Positions 9,931-20,697 are shown, counted from the first letter of the stretch. The stretch: DNA of 64,000 bases from Corallium rubrum (GCA_964035015.1 OZ036005.1:4065714-4129713), one strand, 5' to 3'. Translations and numbers: made by a program. Notes: generated by a model not told the origin, from the sequence alone.

Positions 9931-9995
9931 CCGAATATTTAATGAGGCGGCATCCCTTTGTACGCTGTATGGGGGGGGGAGGGGGGTTATCTACT

Positions 9996-10945
9996 ACTAT
10001 GATCTTCAGACCATCACTATGATCTTCAGACTATCACTATGATCTTCAGACCATCACTATGATCTTCAGACCATCATTATGATCTTCAGACTATCACTAT
10101 GATCTTCAGACCATCACTATGATCTTCAGACCATCACTATGATCTTCAGACCATCACTATGATCTTCAGACTATCACTATGATCTTCAGACCATCACTAT
10201 GATCTTCAGACCATCACTATGATCTTCAGACTATCACTATGATCTTCAGACCATCACTATGATCTTCAGACTATCACTATGATCTTCAGACCATCACTAT
10301 GATCTTCGGACTATCACTGTGATCTTCGGACCATCACTATGATCTTCAGACCATCATTATGATCTTCAGACCATCACTATGATCTTCAGACCATCATTAT
10401 GATCTTCAGACCATCACTATGATCTTCAGACCATCATGATCTTCGGACCATCACTATGATCTTCAGACCATCACTATGATCTTCAGACCGTCACTATGAT
10501 CTTCGGACCATCACTATGATCTTCAGACTATCACTATGATCTTCAGACTATCACTGTGATCTTCAGACCATCACTATGATCTTGAGACTATCACTGTGAT
10601 CTTCAGACCATCACTATGATCTTGAGACCATCACTATGATCTTCAGACCATCACTATGATCTTCAGACCATCACTATGATCTTCAGACCATCATTATGAT
10701 CTTCAGACCATCACTGTGATCTTCAGACCATCACTATGATCTTCAGACTATCACTATGATCTTCAGACCATCACTATGATCTTCAGACCATCACTATGAT
10801 CTTCAGACCATCATTATGATCTTCAGACCATCATTATGATCTTCAGACCATCACTATGATCTTCAGACCATCACTATGATCTTCAGACCATCACTATGAT
10901 CTTCAGACCATCATTATGATCTTCAGACCATCACTGTGATCATCA
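9996..10945 (+). repeat. 20-bp minisatellite, right block (starts with target duplication)
   Basis: About 47 more copies of the ATGATCTTCAGACCATCACT unit in the same orientation as 2630-3890, beginning with the duplicated ACTATG at 9996-10001. Variants such as CTTGAGAC occur only in this block. Confidence 0.97.
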
Positions 10946-10961
10946 CTATGATCATGACCAC

Positions 10962-11011
10962 CCACCATCACCATCACCATCACCATCACCATCACCATCA
11001 CCATCACCATC
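10962..11011 (+). repeat. (CATCAC)n microsatellite
   Basis: About eight CATCAC hexamers close the minisatellite region. Confidence 0.95.
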
Positions 11012-11165
11012 AATATGACCGTCTTCCATGAAAGTGCCGAAAAATATGAGAATGTAAAACTTCGTGTCTGTGAATAGTGTAGATATTTACTTTCCCGCTT
11101 TGCGGCTCGGTGAATATTCAACACTATTCACCATGAATAATTGTTAAATATACCTTCTTATTCAG

Positions 11166-11238
11166 GGAATACGTCGAGCTTCAAGCAAAAGTTCGTTCCA
11201 AATTAAAAATGGATCGCAGGACGGATAACACAGTATGA
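11166..11238 (+). CDS. Terminal exon of the unrecognised gene
   Basis: Acceptor CTTCTTATTCAG precedes base G, which completes AG|G (Arg) from the exon at 2329-2456. Then EYVELQAKVRSKLKMDRRTD and three more residues precede TGA at 11236-11238. The charged, heptad-like pattern suggests a short coiled coil at the C terminus. No clear AATAAA is seen nearby, so the 3' end is undefined. Confidence 0.68.
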
Positions 11239-11287
11239 AAGCTTTGCATAGCTGAGTATTTTTAACGACGTAATTTGTAAGTACACT

Positions 11288-11465
11288 GTAAACCTTATTG
11301 AAAAATGGCCACGAATTCAAATTCTTTTATATACGTATATACGTATAAATTAGCTCTTACGAACTCGTTTTAATGTGGGAAATTCGAAAGAATTTTTACT
11401 TTAAAACGATATTATAATAGCTAAAAAGAATTCTTATTCAGCGGCCATTTTTGAGGAAGGTCAAT
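11288..11465. mobile_element. MITE-like hairpin
   Basis: Outer arms match: CCTTATTGAAAAATGGCC near 11288 and its inverse GGCCATTTTTGAGGAAGG near 11447-11464. AATTC...CTTTT blocks continue the stem. The middle holds a TATACGTATATACGTAT self-complementary stretch. Single copy here. Confidence 0.6.
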
Positions 11466-11614
11466 ATACATAGAATTACTTAACGGACAACATGACATTT
11501 TTGCAAAGAATCGTTATGTTTGTGAAGTGGAGAGCATACTACTTTACTAGTGAGTGGTCTATGTAACGCATGTTTAATGTTTTATTCGGAATACTCTCAG
11601 CAAACGTTAACTCA

Positions 11615-11830
11615 GTCACTTACCCAGAGCCTGCGGTCTTTTTGTTCAGCGTCAAGGACCCGTTGGCTCTACTTTCCTTCTTTTCTTGCGTGGCCAACCT
11701 TCAACGTCATGGCACATGTTCCCTTCGACATTTGTCTGACTTTACTTTGTTTTCGTTCCGATAGTCTGACCAGAACCGATGGCTCCTCTCTGGAGAAACG
11801 GACCGCAGGCTCTGCGTACAAGATTGACGT
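11615..11830. mobile_element. Short inverted-end element (weak)
   Basis: CAGAGCCTGCGGTC near 11625 is matched by the inverse GACCGCAGGCTCTG near 11802-11816. The interior is unrelated and non-coding. It may be a worn MITE. Confidence 0.35.
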
Positions 11831-11836
11831 TTAATT

Positions 11837-12021
11837 AAGAAATGGTTCATGCTTTGGCGTGCTCCATCGATCGAGTTACGGATGCACGTGGGATATTCGG
11901 AGAGCACGAAAAAAGCGCAAGAGTTTGTCGAGGCGTAGCCGTAGATTTTTGAGTGCTTTCTAAGTTCCCAAGTGCATCCATAACTCAATGGAGCACGCTA
12001 GACCATGAACCATTTCTTTTA
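11837..12021. mobile_element. MITE-like hairpin, AAGAAATGGTTCATG ends
   Basis: The left end AAGAAATGGTTCATG is matched by CATGAACCATTTCTTT at 12005-12020. Inner arms share GTGCTCCATCGA...GTTA.GGATGCAC with its inverse. About 185 bp, no coding capacity. The stretch 12022-12589 that follows shows only one half-related GTGCTCCATCGAGTTATGG block and AT-rich sequence. Confidence 0.75.
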
Positions 12022-12589
12022 TAACAGAGAATCAGACACAAAACAACGGAAAACAATATTTATTTCGCAGATTAAAAATGAGTTTCTCATTACGTTTGAA
12101 ATTGCCGTGCTCCATCGAGTTATGGGCACGCACGGTAGCCAATCAGAAACGGCGTTATATTACATCTATGTTATAACAGGTTTTCGAGGTCGACTGCGCA
12201 TGCACATTATCACTATGTTCGAGCAAAGTGAAAAGGCGATAAACCGCCGAGATTAAATACTGACGTTTTTGGCGGAGCCTTCCACCACTTCTCACTCTGA
12301 TGACGGGTTTCGCTCAAAACTAACCTCGACAATTTACCATCTTTTTACTTTGCTCCATCTAAAACACTGCATACACAGCATTCTACTAGTTCTGTGGTAG
12401 TTTGATGAAAATTTGATAGTAAATAGAATTTAAAATATATAGGAAAGATAATTGATATTGTGTAAATGAATTAATATGTAATTGTAAACAACAAAATTTA
12501 ACGAAACATTTCTTTGTGTTTGTAATACTAATATGATATAACAGACGTTCGGTGGACGTTCGTCAAACTCAATTACTCAGAAAAGATTT

Positions 12590-12675
12590 CTGAACCCCAG
12601 ACAGGGTTTGAACCTGCAACCTTCTAATGACCGGTTAGACGCTCTAACCATTGAGCCACTGAGGCTCAGATGGAG
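12590..12675 (-). repeat. tRNA-derived SINE head
   Basis: On the minus strand an A-box-like TGGCTCAATGGTTAGAGC is followed by a B-box-like GGTTCAAACCC. Acceptor-stem pairing is absent, so it is not a functional tRNA. Related sequence occurs near 13845-14245, 14355-14435 and 15655-15725. Confidence 0.75.
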
Positions 12676-12833
12676 AGCTAAGGTTGCAAACTCATAATCA
12701 TATGTGCTCCTAAGTAGTAGCGTAACGTTTGTGTATGAGATGTTGTTAAAGTGATATGATAAGTTCTGCGTATACACGTAGTGCATGTGGTGTAAGCACA
12801 CAAGTAAAGCACACAGGACGTTCTAATTCTTTA

Positions 12834-13007
12834 TTAAGGCGGATTTCCATTCCGCTTTTTTTGTCGAGCGAGCGACTTTTTGCGATCGCTTTCTTTGTCT
12901 CATGAGCCCTCGGGTGGAACGGATCCAGTGCAGAGCCCACAAGACAAAAGAAAGCGATCACAAAATGTCGATCGCGCGATAAAAAGCACTGAATGGAAAC
13001 CAGGCTT
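12834..13007. mobile_element. MITE, shared-core group, TTTCCATTC stem
   Basis: The ends TTAAGGCGGATTTCCATTC and GAATGGAAACCAGGCTTTA are roughly inverse. The stem contains GTCGAGCGAGCGAC/GCGATCGC words. The loop core CTTTGTCTCATGAGC...CAAGACAAAAGAAA is the one shared with copies at 22.6-24.0 kb and 59.6 kb, although the stems differ. Confidence 0.75.
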
Positions 13008-13101
13008 TACAGTCGAAGAAAGATTTTTGTGACATAAAATCAGCAGCCCCGTAACCGGGCTAGCCCGGGCTATTCATAGGCGCCCTGTAGAGTCTAATTA
13101 A

Positions 13102-13518
13102 GGCCTGGCCAAACGCTTTCAATATCGCATTCAACATCATTCAACATTGTTGAAAGCACGAGTGGCCAACTGAATTCAACATCGTTCAACATTCATGAAT
13201 GACAATTAATTGAACGCGGGCTACCACAAATGCTGGAATCGACAATATCCCGCATGGCGCATGTCTCTGTTCAACAAAGTTGAATGAAATGTGGCCAAAT
13301 GCGTTCAACACCTTTCAACATTTTGAGAACAATAGAAATGTTGAACGCGTGTTGAACGAAAATTTGAACATGTTCATATTTCGTTCAACATCATTCAACA
13401 CCATTCAACAACGTTCAACATCATTCAACAGGGGTGGTCAAACGCTTTCAACATGTTGAATTCAACAATGTTGAACAATGTTGAATGAAATGTTGAAAGC
13501 GTTCGGTCAGGCCAGGCC
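13102..13518. mobile_element. MITE with TTAA target duplication
   Basis: GGCCTGGCC at the left and GGCCAGGCC at the right are flanked by TTAA on both sides (13098-13101, 13519-13522). The interior is dense in TTCAACATTGTTGAA-type words that pair across the whole length. TTAA duplication is typical of piggyBac-like transposition (established knowledge). Confidence 0.85.
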
Positions 13519-13604
13519 TTAAAGAAGATTTCGTTAAATTGATCCAATTGATCGTCGCTGTGGGACACTTGTCAATTTAGTTTTGTGCCAGACATTTGTA
13601 TATT

Positions 13605-13630
13605 ATATATTTAAACATATATATTATATA

Positions 13631-13676
<46 letters not shown>
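13605..13676. repeat. (TA)n microsatellite
   Basis: An AT dinucleotide tract with a few interruptions, ending at ACGTTTG. Confidence 0.95.
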
Positions 13677-13678
<2 letters not shown>

Positions 13679-13724
13679 GTTTGTCTAGCTCAAATTTACA
13701 ATCAATTCCTTGAAATTTAGAAGA

Positions 13725-13835
13725 CAAAGAAACGGCGGCCATTTTGGAGGAAAACATACTTCAAGTACAATAGCTGCTAATGCATGAGATTCTTTTGTAA
13801 GAGCTCTTCCAACATGGCCGCCAAGTGCATAACAA
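13725..13835. mobile_element. Short hairpin with GGCGGCCATTTT ends (weak)
   Basis: CGGCGGCCATTTTGGAGG is loosely matched by an inverse near CCAACATGGCCGCCAAG, with AT-rich sequence between. Its status as a MITE is uncertain. Confidence 0.35.
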
Positions 13836-13844
13836 GAGTACTCA

Positions 13845-14245
13845 GAAAATGTTTCTGAGCCTCAGATATGCAGAGATCAAAATTGAAACTTTTTAATCAG
13901 TAGTTAAACGTTCTAACAATAGGCGAGTTTCAGGGTGTTGTGCGCGCATCATTTTTCAAACAAACTGGCAAGCTCCACTCAAATTAAACATACTGTTTAA
14001 AATAAACAAAATATAGATAGAGTTTCTGGATATACAACACTGTTATTCTGCTGTTGTTGGATCGCTAGCAAGTCTGTTTGCCATTGCTTACTTTGTGGGG
14101 AGTCCGGCAAGAGCCCGCCAATTTCTTTGCAAGATGATGCGCGCGCAACACCCTGAAATTCGCCTATTGAGCTATTCTGCTACTGAGGCTCTGATGGAGA
14201 GGTAAGGTTGCAAATTCATAGTCATCAGTGTGCTTTCTAAAGCAG
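13845..14245 (-). repeat. tRNA-derived SINE copy interrupted by a MITE
   Basis: Both halves align to the SINE at 12590-12740: the left half ends ...TTCTAACA and the right half starts TTGAGC.ATTCTGCTACTGAGGCTC. The 245-bp MITE at 13921-14165 separates them with an AT duplication. Confidence 0.75.
13921..14165. mobile_element. MITE, AGGCGAGTTTCAGGGTGTTG family, copy 1
   Basis: Ends AGGCGAGTTTCAGGGTGTTG and CAACACCCTGAAATTCGCCT are inverse and flanked by AT on both sides. The second copy (45736-45980) is in the opposite orientation and about 85 percent similar, including the TGCTAGCGA...AACAACAGCAGAATAAC interior. Confidence 0.92.
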
Positions 14246-14354
14246 TATAGTGTTTCCATATGAGATGTAGTGTGCATAGTATGTCTACATGTGGTACATA
14301 TACCACATGACGCTTATAATGTCTATAATACTAAACCTGGTAAAATAAAAATAT

Positions 14355-14435
14355 TTCTGAGTCCCAGACAGGGATTCAACCTTAAACCTTCAGAATGCTA
14401 ACCTCAAACCATTGAGCTACTAGAACTCAGATAGC
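14355..14435 (-). repeat. tRNA-derived SINE fragment
   Basis: CCCAGACAGGGATTCAACC...AACCATTGAGCTACTAG...CTCAGAT is a diverged copy of the 12590-12675 head on the minus strand. Confidence 0.6.
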
Positions 14436-14534
14436 AGACCGGGGTTGTTTATGATATTTATACCTGGGAACGAGTTAAACCGTTACGTGTGTTACAAGTA
14501 CTTGTTGGGCTACAAGTCGCATTGTGTCAGTTTA

Positions 14535-14817
14535 GGTGCTGTGTTACACGATGCGATTTTTCTTGCAACAAATCACTGAATGTTGCAAGTTGCATAAAAA
14601 ATCGCACCGTGTAACACCCCGTAGCAACTTGCGATTTTGTCATTTTTGCCGTGTTGCAAGTTGCAAGAAAAGTTGGATGGGTTCTACATTTTGCTGCAAC
14701 TTACAACAAAAATCGCAAGTTGCTGAACGTGTAACACCCTTCCTGCAACTTGCGATTTTTTTTCCATATGTAAATTTGTTGCAAGTTGCAAGAAAAATCG
14801 CATCGTGTAACAGCACC
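14535..14817. mobile_element. MITE, GTTACACGATGCGA family, copy 2
   Basis: Ends are GGTGCTGTGTTACACG and CGTGTAACAGCACC, almost perfect inverses. The GCAACTTGC/GCAAGTTGC interior is the same as in copy 1 (1430-1709). Confidence 0.9.
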
Positions 14818-14937
14818 TTTAATTTCCATGCATTCAAATGTTTTTCTACGTTGGTCTATAAATAGTGTTTTCAGCTTGAAGTTGCTAAAGTTTTAGTTGT
14901 TTTTGCTGTACACTCAGAAAACTCTGCATGAGCTCTA

Positions 14938-15305
14938 GGCAACACCGTTGCCAAACGCTTTGCGCATGTGTGACGTCCTAGCTCGTCCTCGGAAAAAGAG
15001 CGGGAGCACACTGAAATATTTCGACTGGTCCGAGAGTCCGACACAAAAGTTAAAATTATAAGCATACTACCAAAAAGATAAGGTAGGTAATTTGTGCATG
15101 GCTTCCTTGTCAATATTGTAACATATTCTGAATTTACCCCTTCGTAATATTCTTTACCCTTTTTTTAAAACACAAATGAATAGTTGAGTCTTACTTAGTC
15201 TTCACTGTCTGGTTGTTGTCGCCACGACTAGTTCCCACTTCTCTTGCAATGTTTACTCAGCGAATTCACGCATGCGCAAACGTTTGGCAGCGGTGTTGCT
15301 CCAAG
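14938..15305. mobile_element. Inverted-end element, GTTGCCAAACG family
   Basis: GGCAACACCGTTGCCAAACG...GCGCATG near 14938-14968 is matched inversely by CATGCGCAAACGTTTGGCAGCGGTGTTGCTCC near 15270-15302 (given here as landmarks). The interior is non-coding. Confidence 0.6.
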
Positions 15306-15388
15306 CTCGCTTGTGACACACGTACAGTTTGACTCGTTTCCAAGTATATATATTACGACATTATTACGTGCATTACGACATTAACATA

Positions 15389-15416
15389 CATCATCATCAT
15401 CATCATCATCATCATA
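15389..15416 (+). repeat. (CAT)n microsatellite
   Basis: About nine CAT/ATC trinucleotides. Confidence 0.95.
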
Positions 15417-15477
15417 CTTGCACATAGCAGTATATAATGGCATACATCGAACTCAACCTACGTTCAAATCATCTGAG

Positions 15478-15535
15478 TCCTAGTACTGACGATCAGTAGG
15501 TTGTGGGTTCGAGTCCCGCTTGGGAACTCAAGCCG
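15478..15535 (+). repeat. tRNA-like fragment, B-box only
   Basis: A GGGTTCGAGTCCCGC B-box-like sequence is present without a convincing A-box or acceptor stem. Probably a decayed SINE head. Confidence 0.45.
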
Positions 15536-15654
15536 AAAAAAGGTTTCTACGTAAAATAGAACATTTACATGCACTCAATTCTCACATCCAAGGTAGCATA
15601 ATCATCCCTTCTCTTATTATAAACACGCTCGGTCTGCCATCGTTAATTCTATAG

Positions 15655-15725
15655 TGGCTCAATGGTTAGAGCGTCTGGCTAGTAACACCGATGGTTGCAG
15701 GTTCGAGTCCTGTCTGGACTGTCAA
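15655..15725 (+). repeat. tRNA-derived SINE head, + strand copy
   Basis: AGTGGCTCAATGGTTAGAGC (A-box) and GCAGGTTCGAGTCCTGT (T arm, 4-5 pairs) are clear. The 5' bases (TCTATAG) do not pair with the 3' CTGGACT, so the acceptor stem is missing and it is not a working tRNA. Confidence 0.75.
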
Positions 15726-16135
15726 AGCTTTTCTGAATATTTACAACTTACGACAAGCTTACAACAAGGACTTTGAAAACTTTACTCCAAACTTAAAATA
15801 TTAGAATAACTAATTTTCAAGACAATTGAATTGTTTGTTTAAAATAATTCTCATTGATTATAATGACTGTTTCGACGAAAATGTAGGCCAGAATTTTTAA
15901 AACAGCAAGGCACATTATTTTGAACAGTTAGAGGATATTAAGAACATCCCAGAATCTCGGACACCTGTCTCGCTTTTTACCAAGGTCTTCTATAATTAAT
16001 TCAAATTCACAGAGGCGGCTATGGGAGCAAGGATGCCTATATTTACTTAACAGCAATTTATAATTTAATTGCTGTGACAAACTTTTGATAGTAATACTTT
16101 TTTTGGACTGTGTAACTAAGAAGGAAATATTTGAA
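15726..16135. other. AT-rich stretch, nothing recognised
   Basis: No ORF, repeat or palindrome that I can support. Confidence 0.5.
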
Positions 16136-16453
16136 GGAGCTTGAGCAAATACAACGCGAACGTCAACGACGTCCTTATACAATAGAATTTTCCTTATACA
16201 CAGCCAAGAAAATGAGTAGTTTTTACTCCCAAGATTAATCTTAACGCCGTCCCGTTCCACATACAACGTTATTCAGATCATTTCCACGTCTTCAGCACGA
16301 CGTTAACTTGTTCGCGGTGAAACTCGTTCGTTGAGTTGGATGTCGAAGAACATACTTTGAGTATTCAATACTACGTAAATGGATTCGTAGTTTCTGCTAG
16401 ATACTGAACTTTAGATTGCTGTCATCGTCCTACCTAATTGTTTAAGCTCCCTA
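16136..16453. mobile_element. MITE, GGAGCTTGAGC family, copy 1
   Basis: Ends GGAGCTTGAGCAAATACAAC and TGTTTAAGCTCCCTA are inverse at the tips. The interior shares ACGTTATTCAGATCATT and CACGTCTTCAG.ACGACG with 46588-46959, and the core also with 20698-21050. Confidence 0.85.
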
Positions 16454-17122
16454 TATTAAAATCATCCGTGTTGCCGACTTTATTTGACCACAGCATTCTC
16501 TATTACTGTTTAATCAGCTATACTATATTTATATATACGTGTATATATATATAATATTAACCTAATATAATTGCGACGCTGTTTCATCAACTTATTGTCG
16601 TAGTGACAACCTATATTGCTTTGTAATTAAAAACAATTTATTTTTGCCAATTTAACAAATTTCGCTTTGATATTGCGGTTATGAACTTAAAAGCAAGCCG
16701 AAAAAATACAAAAATAAATTTCCCTCCGACTCGGTAAACACATAATATATATATGCATGTATACACATGGTCAACCACCGTCTTTTTATCTTATCTGATT
16801 GTAATTTAAAAAGAGTTTTTCTCTGAGTTTAACTTACGACAGCTTGTATCGCAAAAACAAACGAAACTTTACCAACTTCAAGTTGAAAACGCTGTACTAT
16901 AACGTAGTAATCGAAATGTCTAAACTGTCTAAAAGATTCGGTTGTTTTTTGTTGGTATAATAGAGACAAGTTAGAAATCTTGAGCTACTGGCTTTTTCAA
17001 GGAATTGTATATTTTATTGAATTGAGTAATTCATGTGTGTTGGGTACTATATTTCGATTTGGAATAAATATATCCTGTCTGTTGACAAAACCATATTTCC
17101 ATAATTGCACTAAACACTGAAT
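16454..17122. other. AT-rich stretch, nothing recognised
   Basis: Includes short TATATA tracts near 16530-16555 and 16745. No gene or element is supported. Confidence 0.5.
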
Positions 17123-17712
17123 TAACTTTTGAGTACTGCCGAAAATATTCAACGTGTTTCTAACGTTTCGAGCGAAGGCCCTTCGTCAGAGACTGAAACT
17201 ACCGTAAATGTTCGATTTAGCGCCGCGGCGCTTATTAAAATTTGCAATCTTTTGGTGCGGCGCTTAATCGAGAGCGGCGCTTATTAAAAAAAGTTACCAA
17301 AATGCTCATAACACAACTTTAATTATCCATAGAAAAACCCAATAAATTTAACCCAATAATTTTCATAATACCCAATAGCACAAATTCAAAAAAGAACGTC
17401 AACGTCCGGGTCATCGCCTCCTTTATCGTCGTCTATCCATAGATGTGGATCAGAGGCATCTTCGACATCTGAATCAGAGACTTCAAAGAGATATGTTGAT
17501 ATGTTAGCGTATCGGTTTGTGTTTTTTTGCTGATTCATCTTTTTCGAAGGTGCGGCGCTTAATCGAGAGCGGCGCTTATTAAATTATCCTGCTAGCTTCT
17601 GGATGCGGCGCTTAATCGGGAGCGGCGCTAAATCGAACATTTACGGTATATATTTATATATCACGTTTCTCTCTGACGAAGGACCTTCGCTCGAAACGCT
17701 AGAAAACTCTCA
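17123..17712. mobile_element. Outer element interrupted by a second MITE
   Basis: CGTTTCGAGCGAAGGCCCTT and CGTCAGAGA on the left are matched inversely by CTCTGACGAAGGACCTTCGC...GAAACG on the right. The element at 17202-17646 sits in its loop. Related GACGAAGG/CCTTCG ends occur near 60075 and 56870-56985. Confidence 0.7.
17202..17646. mobile_element. MITE, CCGTAAATGTTCG family, copy 1
   Basis: Ends CCGTAAATGTTCGATTTAGC and GCTAAATCGAACATTTACGG are perfect inverses, flanked by TA on both sides as in Tc1/mariner insertions. The interior has repeated GCGGCGCTTAATCG blocks. Copy 2 at 49300-49827 is about 80 bp longer. Confidence 0.95.
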
Positions 17713-17867
17713 AACCTTACTATATTTCGAACTCAAACTTTACTACATTTCAGTTATAAAATTCCGTTTGACGGTCTTCTAGAATTAACTGAAGTGTATA
17801 CAGGGAAAATTTTGTGCAGGGTGTGTTTCTAGTCACAGGCGTCGGAGCGAGAAAATAGGTGTGTGTG

Positions 17868-17887
17868 GGGGGAGGGGGGGGGGGGGG
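17868..17887. repeat. G-rich homopolymer tract
   Basis: A run of G with one A interruption, after GTGTGTG. Confidence 0.9.
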
Positions 17888-18917
<1,030 letters not shown>

Positions 18918-18920
18918 AAA

Positions 18921-18949
18921 AATAAAAAAATAAAAAAATAAATAAATAA

Positions 18950-19009
<60 letters not shown>
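18921..19009. repeat. A-rich then (TA)n tract
   Basis: AAATAAATAAA is followed by about 28 TA units. Confidence 0.95.
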
Positions 19010-19012
<3 letters not shown>

Positions 19013-19204
19013 TGATTTATACGCACGTCATGCACTACGTCATGCAATACGTTTTGCATTACGTCCCTGTACGTCATGCAACCTTAGCTCTTTGTTGGAG
19101 CCTTGTGGTGCGGCTACTTTCAAGAGGCGGCTATTTTTTTTGGATAAAACTTCCACTCAGTCTCAAGCAACAGTTCCACATCTTGTGCATGGTAAGCTGA
19201 CGTC

Positions 19205-20310
19205 ATCGTGAAGACGTGAAGTGGCGTTGTATAAAGAACAAGGTCGGTTTTGAGATTACTCTGGAGTCTAAAATTTATTTATTCTTTTCATGTTTTGCAA
19301 AAATAACTATTTTGTTTACTGATGACGTTGTTGTCGTCGAGGTTGACGTCGTAGATCTTAAAGTGTCTGAAGTGAAAAATACGTTGGCATTTTTGTTGTT
19401 TTATTGTACAGAGGAGCATGACAGGAGCACTCACTGAAAATTTCAAGAGAATCTGATGCGTAGTTTTCGCGCTATCAACTCTCAAAATTTGCCGTGGATA
19501 GTTTGTTTGGGGGAAATTTGGGCTTCTTGGTAACAATGCCTTATGACGCACGCAGATGGACCATTAATAGTTAACAATTATTCACCGAAGTGGAGGTGAA
19601 TAGTGCTGGATATTCACCGAGCCGCTTCGGCGAGGTGAATATCCACACTATTCACCGACACTGAGGAGAATAATTGTTTTAGCATATACCTCATAAATGA
19701 AATGACAAGTTTAACATTCTTATATTTTTCGGTATTTTATACAAGACACGGCCGCTAGCAACTTGGGCACTTGGCGTACTCGATATTTGTTGACAAAACA
19801 GTTTTTACAACTTTTGAATACATTAATGGCTAGAAAATTGTAAAGAAACATACCTGTGGACACTCTTCTACTTAATTTTGTTGACTTTTCTCGTTATTCT
19901 ACAACATCAGCCTAGTTTATCAACAAAATCTCCTGCTTCGGTAAACAAAGCAAAACTGTCCGCCATTTTGTTTTGCCCGCAGGTGAATAGTGCAGGATAT
20001 CCCGAGCTAGAGGAACCAATCAGATTGCTTGAAAAGCACTATTCACCTGCGAGGTATATGCTAATGAAACCTATTGTTCTTATGCATAGTTGTCCATCTG
20101 CGCACGTCATAAGCATTGTTACCGAAAGCCCAATTTTTCTCCAAGAACGAACTAGCCATGGCAAACTTTGAGAGTTAATAGCGCGAAAACTACGCATCAG
20201 ATTCTCTTGAAATTTTCAGTGAGTGCTCCTACCATGCTCCTCTGTACAATCAAACAACAAAAATGCCAACGAAATTTTCATTTCATAGACACTTTAAAGT
20301 CCCTAATAGA
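19205..20310. mobile_element. Nested foldback element with arms of about 200 bp
   Basis: Sequence 19355-19560 is inverted at 20088-20300: it shares TGTACAGAGGAGCATG, TTTCAAGAGAATCTGATGCG, CGCGCTAT.AACTCTCAA, TGCGCACGTCATAAGCATTG and similar blocks. The outer part (19205-19395) carries ACGTCGT-rich sequence like the 16136/46588 family. Another palindrome (19565-20085) fills the loop. Confidence 0.8.
19565..20085. mobile_element. Inner element, GGTGAATAGTGC inverted ends
   Basis: GTGAATAGTGCTGGATATTC and AGCATATACCTC on the left are matched inversely by GAATAGTGCAGGATATCCCG and GAGGTATATGCTAATG on the right. GGTGAATATTCAACACTATTCACC-like words recur near 11110. Confidence 0.65.
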
Positions 20311-20697
20311 CCAATTTGCACGATGACGTGAGATCGCGTTGGGTGACTACAACTACCAGAATGCTTTGCCAGTTTTCTAGAGTTTCGGCTAAAAGGGATG
20401 ACTTAGGAGGACCCGTCCAGTCCATTCCGCGCCTTTTCCAAAATATGTCATCAACTTTCAGTGAGTCTCAAGATTTTAGCAGTAACCACAACATAAACCG
20501 TAACAGACTAATCTGAAATCTGGTTTACCGCCTGGCTTTTTGGAAAAACATATTTTACGACGTATTTTGGAAAAGCCACGAAAGGACTGGACGGCTCCCT
20601 TCGAGTGATCCTTTTTAGCCGAAACCCTAGAATACTGGCAAAGCATTCTGGTAGATGTAGTCACCCAACGCCATCTTGCGTCATCGTGCAAATGGCT
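20311..20697. mobile_element. MITE, GCACGATGACGTGAGAT family, copy 1
   Basis: The left arm has TTGCACGATGACGTGAGATC, TGGGTGACTACAACTACCAG and AATGCTTTGCCAG. The right arm carries their inverses. The copy at 42846-43226 has the same layout. Confidence 0.92.

Larger units (their letters stand above)
3891..9995. mobile_element. Palindromic Polinton/Maverick-like non-autonomous element
   Basis: The element is 6105 bp with ends 5'-AGTAGATAACCCCC and GGGGGGTTATCTACT-3'. It is flanked by the exact 6-bp duplication ACTATG. Polintons characteristically have 6-bp duplications and AG...CT termini (established knowledge). The outer 2469 bp of the left arm and outer 2463 bp of the right arm are near-identical inverted copies. 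The arms are joined by a repeat-rich spacer that changes orientation at 6998/6999. Each arm holds a C-run, a 15-bp minisatellite, a 65-codon ORF and a packaging-ATPase gene. Polymerase, integrase, protease and capsid genes are absent, so movement would need trans-acting proteins. An integrated panhandle (defective) form of a Polinton or adintovirus-like genome is the simplest reading. Placement in the Polinton group rests on ends, duplication length and ATPase type, not on a database comparison. Confidence 0.88.

Noticed and set aside
2630..10945. Regular 20-bp repeats resembling a CRISPR array
   Set aside because: Units are directly tandem with no unique spacers, vary by point changes, and sit in a eukaryotic intron without cas genes.
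11707..11988. 93-codon minus-strand ORF next to the terminal exon
   Set aside because: It spans the tips of two MITE-like hairpins and has no recognisable domain.
15655..15725. Functional tRNA gene
   Set aside because: A and B boxes are good, but the acceptor stem does not pair. Related heads nearby identify it as SINE-derived.
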